From Candidatus Poribacteria bacterium (lineage in GTDB: Bacteria; Poribacteria; WGA-4E; WGA-3G): DNA of 64,000 bases. Of this stretch, positions 59,190 to 64,000 are shown piece by piece. Location of the stretch: positions 702,856-766,855 of the forward strand of contig OY282374.1 in NCBI GenBank assembly GCA_958295815.1, in the 5' to 3' direction. The notes below the pieces were generated by a model. That model was given only the letters and a program-made list of their open reading frames with translations, had not been told where the DNA came from and did not search any database. How positions within the stretch are numbered: position 1 is the stretch's first letter; each line of letters begins with the position of its first letter. The position numbers were made by a program, and so were the translations under genes.

Positions 59190-60572
59190 TTATGAGAAAA
59201 CCTTTCCAGGGTTCATTAGGTTTAACGGATCTAAGGCGTGTTTGATAGCACGCATTAAGTTGATTGCCTCTCCGTGTTCTTTTTCTAATGCGTTTCGTTT
59301 ACCAATGCCGACACCGTGTTCACCGGTGCAAGTGCCATCCATCTCTAAGGCGATGTCTACAATCTGATGGCTGAGGTGTTGTGCTTCCGCCAATTCATCG
59401 CTATTATCAGGTTCAAGCGGGAAGACGACGTGGAAATTTCCATCTCCTACGTGTCCGAGCATTGTTGCAGGCAGGTTTGATTTCTCAAGCAACACTTTGG
59501 TTTTGGCGATACATTCAGCGAGTCGGGTGATCGGAACGCAGGCATCAGTAACATAGCCGACGGAACCCGGACGGCGGTTAAGTGCTGCGTAGTAGCTATC
59601 GTATCGGGCTTGCCAAAGCCGATTACGTTCATTTTCATCTGTTGCCCATCGGAAGTCCCCACTACCGTGTAATGATGCGATTTTACCAGCGATCTCCGAA
59701 CTCTCTGCGACGGTATTCTCTGACCCATGAAATTCAAAGAAAAGTGTCGGTGCGACTTCATACGCTAAACCTGCGTATTTGTTGACTGCATCCATCTGAA
59801 GTTCGTCTAAAAGTTCGATGCGGGCGATACTCGCGCCTGTGTCAATTAGTTTGATGACAGTGTCTACTGCTGCAGCTACCGTTGGAAAGGCGCAGACAGC
59901 AGCGGCAACTGCTTCTGGCAGCCGTGTTAATTTAAGCGTGATTTCAGTAATAATTCCCAATGTGCCTTCGGAACCGATAAAGAGACGTGTGAGATCATAA
60001 CCTGCGGCGGATTTCCGTGCTCTGCTGCCCGTATAGACGATAGATCCATCCGCAGTGATGACGGTCAAACCGAGGACGTTATCGAGCATAGTGCCGTATC
60101 GGACAGCACTTGTACCCGATGCCCGCGTTGCTACCATTCCACCTAACGAGGCATCTGCACCCGGATCAACGGAAAAATGGAGTTGTGTGCCCATTTCTGC
60201 GAGATGTGTATTCAATTGTAGCCGAGTTACACCTGCTTGGACGGTAGCGTCTCTATCCTCTTGGCTAACCCTAAGAATACGATCCATCTCATTGAGCGCG
60301 ATGCAGAGTGTGTCTTCAGTTGCGACAACAGCACCTTCAACCCCGGTACCAGTCCCGTAAGGGATTATCGGTATTTTGTATTTTGCACAGATTTTGACGA
60401 TCTCAGAAACTTCCTCATTGGTCTTCGGAAAGACGACAGCGTCTGGTAGCGCACCTTGGTGATAGGAAGCATCGCGTGCGTGTGCATCTCGGACAGTACT
60501 GTCTGTACTGAAGCGTTTTCCGAGAAGGTTGTGAAATTCTTCATGCGAGTGTTTTAGATTATGCTGACTCAT
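59190..60572 (-). CDS. FAD-linked oxidase, GlcD/D-lactate dehydrogenase type
   Basis: 460 aa taking MSQHNLKHSHEEF as the start (60572); an ATG at 60584 is possible, and the open frame further up is unlikely. The PCMH FAD domain includes PIIPYGTGTGVEGAVVA (about 65-81), DPGADASLGGMVATRASGTSAVRYG (about 134-158) and FIGSEGTLGIITEITL (about 200-215). The FAD-oxidase C-terminal domain has MLGHVGDGNFHVVF (about 370-383) and GTCTGEHGVGIGK (about 415-427). It oxidises a 2-hydroxyacid such as glycolate or D-lactate, passing electrons to the respiratory chain. glcE/glcF genes are not adjacent. It probably forms an operon with the 2-hydroxyacid dehydrogenase. Confidence 0.93.
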   Translation of the reverse strand: MSQHNLKHSHEEFHNLLGKRFSTDSTVRDAHARDASYHQGALPDAVVFPKTNEEVSEIVKICAKYKIPIIPYGTGTGVEGAVVATEDTLCIALNEMDRILRVSQEDRDATVQAGVTRLQLNTHLAEMGTQLHFSVDPGADASLGGMVATRASGTSAVRYGTMLDNVLGLTVITADGSIVYTGSRARKSAAGYDLTRLFIGSEGTLGIITEITLKLTRLPEAVAAAVCAFPTVAAAVDTVIKLIDTGASIARIELLDELQMDAVNKYAGLAYEVAPTLFFEFHGSENTVAESSEIAGKIASLHGSGDFRWATDENERNRLWQARYDSYYAALNRRPGSVGYVTDACVPITRLAECIAKTKVLLEKSNLPATMLGHVGDGNFHVVFPLEPDNSDELAEAQHLSHQIVDIALEMDGTCTGEHGVGIGKRNALEKEHGEAINLMRAIKHALDPLNLMNPGKVFS

Positions 60573-60647
60573 ATTATATTGCATTTTAGCATAATTTGAG
60601 GGTAGTGGCAAGATGAAAAGTGCTGCTATAGGGTCATTTAGTTCTTC

Positions 60648-60710
60648 TGTAGGAGGGAACTCCGATTCCCGACACAACTATGTAGGAGCAAATTCCTGCT
60701 CGCGACTTCT
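60648..60710. repeat. GTAGGAG-type hairpins (2 degenerate copies)
   Basis: GTAGGAGGGAACTCCGATTC (stem GGAG/CTCC) and GTAGGAGCAAATTCCTGCTC each have GTAGGAG at the left, as in REP-2, but a different stem. They may be a further REP-2-related type. 60711-60870 has no recognisable gene and ends in TAATTCTAAAAATCTACCAT. Confidence 0.5.
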
Positions 60711-60874
60711 TCCATAGAACTATAAAATCCGAAAACTGAATAGACCAAATCTCACTCACAGGCATTTAGGGTGAATTATAAAAATATGTAGAAATTTTCC
60801 TGAAACGTCGCTCGCAACAACCTCGCTGGTTCCGCGTCCATAAAGTCTATTAATTCTAAAAATCTACCATATTT

Positions 60875-61070
60875 AGCCCCAGCGTGGCGATATGTGTATA
60901 GCAGCAGCAGGAGCTCACCCTGACTTTAGCCCCAGCGGGCGGCATGTGTATAGAAATGATGTTCCACAAGAATAAAGCCCCAGCGGGGCGATATGTGTAT
61001 AGCAGCTCACCCTGACTTTAGCCCCAGCGGGGCGGCATGTGTATAGAAATGATGTCCACACAAGAATAAA
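60875..61070. repeat. REP-3 cluster (4 copies in a tandem pair of about 100 bp)
   Basis: AGCCCCAGCG(G)GGCGRYATGT followed by GTATAG occurs at about 60875, 60928, 60976 and 61019. Copies 1+2 and 3+4 form two larger units, each containing GAGCTCACCCTGACTTT (or AGCTCACCCTGACTTT) and ending AAATGATGTYCACA. The core is GCCCC-AGC-GGGGC, the third covariant stem of this family. Confidence 0.8.
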
Positions 61071-61090
61071 GCTGGCTATTTGAAATAGTA

Positions 61091-61681
61091 TTACTCAGGA
61101 AATGAAACGCGTTCGTATATTTCCTGCAAGGGCAATTCGCATTGGATTGAGGTGAGGGGAAGTTGCTGCACGAGGTTTTGGAAATCGGTGAGAATCCACT
61201 GTGAGGATTGTCGGGAGTAGTGTTCGACACGCACCTTGTCTTGTGAGACGAGGATGTATTCTTGCAAGGACTGGAGTTGTCGATAATGTACGAACTTTTC
61301 GCCTCTATCGTAAACCTCGGTTGACGGAGAGAGTACTTCTACAATGATTATTGGGTTGAGAAGTGTGTCAAAAACATCGTCTTCAAAACGACGGTCTCCA
61401 CAGACGACACCAACATCTGGATAAAAGTAGGAAGTTGCCGAAGGGATACTCACGCGCATATCACTAGCGAAGACGACACACCCACTACCTTTCAAGCGAG
61501 TGTGGAGTTCTGCAAAGATATTACCTGTAATCAGATTATGTGCGAAACTTGCTCCGGAAATTGCAATTACTTCGCCGTTGAGGTATTCGCTCCTGACGAT
61601 TTCCGAATCCGGAAGTGCTTTGCGTTCTAAAGCGATGTATTCCTCCGGTGTAAGATGTGTCTGGGCTACACTCGTCGCCAT
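61091..61681 (-). CDS. Uma2 family (PD-(D/E)XK) endonuclease, DUF820
   Basis: 196 aa from the ATG at 61681 (MATSVAQTHLTPEEYIALE), with GGAGGA 6 nt upstream. The typical Uma2 order is visible: RSEYLNGEVIAISGASFAHN, SDMRVSIPSATSYFYPDVGVVCG (catalytic Asp region, about residues 75-97), NPIIIVEVLSPSTEVYDRGEKF (Glu of ExK-like site, about 112-133), then KFVHYRQLQSLQEYILV (about 132-148). Uma2 proteins are expanded in cyanobacteria and other complex genomes; their role is not settled. It is monocistronic and sits beside the REP-3 cluster. Confidence 0.9.
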   Translation of the reverse strand: MATSVAQTHLTPEEYIALERKALPDSEIVRSEYLNGEVIAISGASFAHNLITGNIFAELHTRLKGSGCVVFASDMRVSIPSATSYFYPDVGVVCGDRRFEDDVFDTLLNPIIIVEVLSPSTEVYDRGEKFVHYRQLQSLQEYILVSQDKVRVEHYSRQSSQWILTDFQNLVQQLPLTSIQCELPLQEIYERVSFPE

Positions 61682-61723
61682 GGATTTCCTCCGAAGGTTT
61701 GTTGAATAATCGTATTGTACCAT

Positions 61724-62509
61724 TAGTGTGCAGAGATCTCAAGGTCTTTATGTTGAGTCTCAGAGTCATTTAATTTTCTTGTGAATGGAACTCTAAATTG
61801 TGCCCCGCAGACTCTCACTGCGAGGCAACACGTGCATTCGGCGTTGATTCATCTTCCATCATATCCTGCAAATCCTTGAATCCTGTAAATCTTGGTTCAG
61901 ACAAGATTCCCATCCCGACTCTTAACTCTTAACCCATAACCCACAACTCATAACCTATAACCCTTTCCACTGACCGCTGATAGCTGACTGCCATTCCTCC
62001 AACAATCCATAACCCATCCAAGACACAATCACTAGCGCGTTCTATAGCGCGTTCTATAGCGCGTTCTGTAGCGCGTTCTGTAGCGCGTCCTGTAGCGCGT
62101 TCTGTAGCTCTATTACTGACACATCACCCAAAAAACACACCAAAATCCACATAATCCGTTATGAAATTTTCATGGCAAATTTCATAGCACTCTTCACACA
62201 AACCCCATCCAAAACCCCCAAAAACCCAGTCACTACCTATGTTCGTAAAGTCTCTCCAAATTCCTCACATTTCACATTTTGCTATGAAAACTATGAAATT
62301 TACCACACACCTTCCCTCCAACCTACAACCCACAACCCATAACCATTCTGCTATGAAAACTATGAAACTGTCCGTCACCTATCCTCCATAACTCACCCAC
62401 AACCCATAACTCACCGCCCATAACCCATAGCCATTTCCATCCTGAAAATCCTGATTCAGACAATCTACATTTTTTTTCGTGCTTTTGACAATAGAGGTAA
62501 AGGCAAAAA
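61724..62509. repeat. Gene-free, repeat-rich spacer
   Basis: About 785 bp without a convincing ORF. Contents in order: the ACTCTCACTGCGAGGCAAC element (61807-61855), an ATCCTG...GGTTCAGACAA repeat (61863-61910), CATAACCCA-rich low-complexity text (61925-61970, 62330-62350, 62385-62435), a 12-bp tandem repeat (62033-62104), the palindrome ATGAAATTTTCAT near 62161, and GCTATGAAAACTATGAAA twice (about 62280 and 62350). Confidence 0.6.
62033..62104. repeat. 12-bp tandem repeat, 6 copies
   Basis: Six contiguous copies of TAGCGCGTTCTR: two end in A, four in G, and one has CCTG. They are followed by a partial TAGCTC. Copy number is likely variable between strains (slippage). Confidence 0.9.
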
Positions 62510-63496
62510 TTATGACGTGGGAGTTATAGCGTCACGGACTTCGTTGACAACGGCATCCGGTTGAATACCTTCGCCTTGTCCCTCAAAGTTAAGGAGGATA
62601 CGGTGGCGGAGCGCGGGGAGCAGCACGGCATCAATATCCGTAAAGGCTACGTTGTAACGTTCATCGAGGAGGGCGTTGATCTTGGCAGTGAGTGCTATCG
62701 CTTGGACACTCCGAATACCAGCACCGAGATGGACATAGCGTTTGACGATCTCCGGCGCATCCTCGGAATCGGGGTGTGTACCGCGAACAAGTCGGATGAT
62801 ATGGCGTTCCACATGTTCGGCGATGATGACCTGTGGGACGAGTCGGCGCATCTCATTGAGTGTCTCCGCATTCGTCACTTTGTCGATGGTGATGTCGGCA
62901 CCCGATGTAGTGCGGCGTAAGATCTCTACGATCTCATCTTCACTCGGAAAGTCGATGAGGAGTTTGAATAAGAACCGATCGAGTTGCGCCTCCGGGAGCG
63001 GATAAGTACCTTCCATTTCCAGCGGATTTTGTGTTGCCAAGACACAAAAGGGTTCTTCTAACTTATGACTGGTACGGCCGACCGTAACGGTGCGCTCTTG
63101 CATCGCCTCAAGGAGCGCAGATTGCGTGCGCGGTGTGGCGCGGTTAATCTCGTCAGCGAGGATGAGTTGCGAGAAAATGGGACCCTCTTGGAATTCAAAC
63201 TGTTTTCTGCCGTGTTCATCTTCGACGAGGAGCGTTGTGCCTGTAATGTCAGACGGCATCATGTCAGGTGTGAATTGGATCCGCTTGAAGGAGAGATCGA
63301 GTGCTTCGCTGAGCGTATAGATGATCTGTGTTTTGCCTAAGCCGGGGATACCTTCAAGGAGTGCATGCCCATTGGCGAGCAGACAGAAAAGGACACCTTC
63401 AATAATCGCGTCTTGACCGACAATGCGCTTTTGGACTTCGGCTTTGACAGTGTAAAAGGTTTCTCGGAATTGTTGGATTTGAGGCTCTAAGTTCAT
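62510..63496 (-). CDS. MoxR family AAA+ ATPase
   Basis: 328 aa. Walker A LLEGIPGLGKTQ is at about residues 47-58, Walker B LILADEINRATPRTQSALLEAMQERTV at about 111-137, sensor 1 FCVLATQNPLEMEGTYPLPEAQLDRF at about 150-175, and the C-terminal lid has VHLGAGIRSVQAIAL. MoxR ATPases act as chaperones maturing metal- or VWA-domain protein complexes and usually precede DUF58 and VWA genes. Those partners would lie downstream, but only a repeat-rich spacer and a Uma2 gene follow here, so the cluster is broken or the partners are elsewhere. Confidence 0.93.
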   Translation of the reverse strand: MNLEPQIQQFRETFYTVKAEVQKRIVGQDAIIEGVLFCLLANGHALLEGIPGLGKTQIIYTLSEALDLSFKRIQFTPDMMPSDITGTTLLVEDEHGRKQFEFQEGPIFSQLILADEINRATPRTQSALLEAMQERTVTVGRTSHKLEEPFCVLATQNPLEMEGTYPLPEAQLDRFLFKLLIDFPSEDEIVEILRRTTSGADITIDKVTNAETLNEMRRLVPQVIIAEHVERHIIRLVRGTHPDSEDAPEIVKRYVHLGAGIRSVQAIALTAKINALLDERYNVAFTDIDAVLLPALRHRILLNFEGQGEGIQPDAVVNEVRDAITPTS

Positions 63497-63550
63497 ATTT
63501 TTTAGGCGAGGTTGAATGAAGAGAAAAAAATAGTTCGGTAATATCTCAAC

Positions 63551-63669
63551 AGCTGGATGCCTGAACTTGTTCAGGACTGTTTCGCTGATCTCGTCATTTG
63601 AGTTAAAACTTCAGAGATCGATAAGCTGGATGCCCGAACTTGTTCGGGATTGTTTCGCTGATTCGCGTC
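63551..63669. repeat. AGCTGGATGCC hairpin repeat (2 copies)
   Basis: AGCTGGATGCCTGAACTTGT leads into the stem CCTGAAC-TTG-TTCAGG (about 63560-63575). The second copy has CCCGAAC-TTG-TTCGGG (about 63633-63648). Both are followed by A(C/T)TGTTTCGCTGAT. The T-A/C-G swap preserves pairing. They lie between the MoxR gene and the oxidoreductase stop. Confidence 0.7.
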
Positions 63670-63781
63670 CGAAACAAGATGGGCATCCGAAAAAATTACT
63701 GATTTAAATTTCTTATACCTCATCTAACCTCACCCTCGGTCTAAGCGTGCTTGAAAGTGCACTATCGAGAGGCGAGAAATT

Positions 63782-64000
63782 TTACCAATTATCTCTCGTA
63801 ACGTAAAGCGAACGGTTTTCCATCGGAAGTGAAACGCGATTGCCGCCAAGCCGATGCGATTCAATCATACCCATGAGTGTCTCTTGACTCCGACGCGCAA
63901 GATGAGCAGGTCCCTTGGTCTCGCGATCTTCGTCGAGTGCTTCGGCGATGTCAGTGATACCCATGACAGTACCCGTGGCACGGGACGTTTCTGGGAACGG
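63782..64000 (-). CDS. Gfo/Idh/MocA-family oxidoreductase, C-terminal end (partial)
   Basis: The frame is open from the window edge to the stop at 63782, giving about 72 residues; the 5' part lies outside. The text GPAHLARRSQETLMGMIESH, then RLGGNRVSLPMENRSLYV, fits the C-terminal end of Gfo/Idh/MocA NAD(P)-dependent sugar dehydrogenases. In those proteins a helix with xxESxRxGxxVxLPxxxR precedes the end. The cofactor-binding Rossmann domain would be beyond 64000. An internal ATG at 63964 is not the true start. Confidence 0.65.
   Translation of the reverse strand, partial: PFPETSRATGTVMGITDIAEALDEDRETKGPAHLARRSQETLMGMIESHRLGGNRVSLPMENRSLYVTRDNW

Overview
The window looks like a chromosomal segment of an uncultured, moderately AT-leaning Gram-negative bacterium, most likely a Candidatus Poribacteria-type genome. 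This is inferred from gene content: outer-membrane proteins (TonB receptor, beta-barrel, Lol-like export), secreted proteins ending in a YPNPFNP-type sorting domain with the extended form NYPNPFNPETWIPYQLA, a mix of phytanoyl-CoA dioxygenase, creatininase, sarcosine-oxidase and Gfo/Idh/MocA enzymes, and very dense extragenic palindromes. No rRNA, tRNA or CRISPR array was recognised.

Layout. 1-16.1 kb is a tandem array of one relic and three intact units. Each unit has a conserved upstream block (a dyad ATGCA-N5-TGCAT, then about 170-181 bp later a near-perfect sigma-54 promoter and a long leader), a giant secreted gene (cohesin-like / dockerin / leucine-rich repeats / dockerin / sorting domain), and a cluster of short palindromes (called REP-1 here). 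A REP-associated tyrosine transposase (RAYT) sits inside the REP-1 cluster between units 1 and 2. 16.5-20.1 kb carries a TonB-dependent receptor and a uridine-kinase-like P-loop kinase. 20.4-26.3 kb (minus strand) is a Lol-like envelope operon: LolA-like protein, two FtsX/LolC-type permeases, a LolD-type ATPase and an outer-membrane beta-barrel, with REP sequences in most spacers. 27.0-31.4 kb is the strongest candidate for an undescribed system: a TPR array fused to the DNA-recognition tail of a type IIG (TaqI/Eco57I-like) restriction-modification enzyme but without the methyltransferase, translationally coupled to a RecF/SMC-like ATPase and followed by a small TPR protein.

31.7-38.2 kb (plus strand) is metabolic: mannose-6-phosphate-isomerase-like cupin, PlsC-like acyltransferase, sugar isomerase, nadC, flippase-like membrane protein and a 3-hydroxyisobutyrate-dehydrogenase-like enzyme. 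Then come dnaN (minus), a large membrane protein, DUF4403 plus sarcosine oxidase, creatininase plus PhyH, a J-domain protein, a double-length UvrA with Era upstream, a BrnT/CopG-type toxin-antitoxin pair, a HEAT-repeat protein, trpB, a 2-hydroxyacid dehydrogenase, a GlcD-like FAD oxidase, a Uma2 nuclease, a MoxR ATPase and the 3' end of a Gfo/Idh/MocA oxidoreductase.

The common thread is repeat biology. At least three hairpin families (REP-1; REP-2 with GGGGTTTGTAACCCC; REP-3 with loop AGC/GTA and a conserved tail) fill the spacers, show compensatory stem changes, are locally homogenised, and often abut start or stop codons. REP-1 and REP-2 both carry GTAG or GGAG at the hairpin foot, the tetranucleotide known for RAYT substrates, so the RAYT at 5.8 kb is the natural candidate for their spread. 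All assignments come from reading the sequence; no database search was run.
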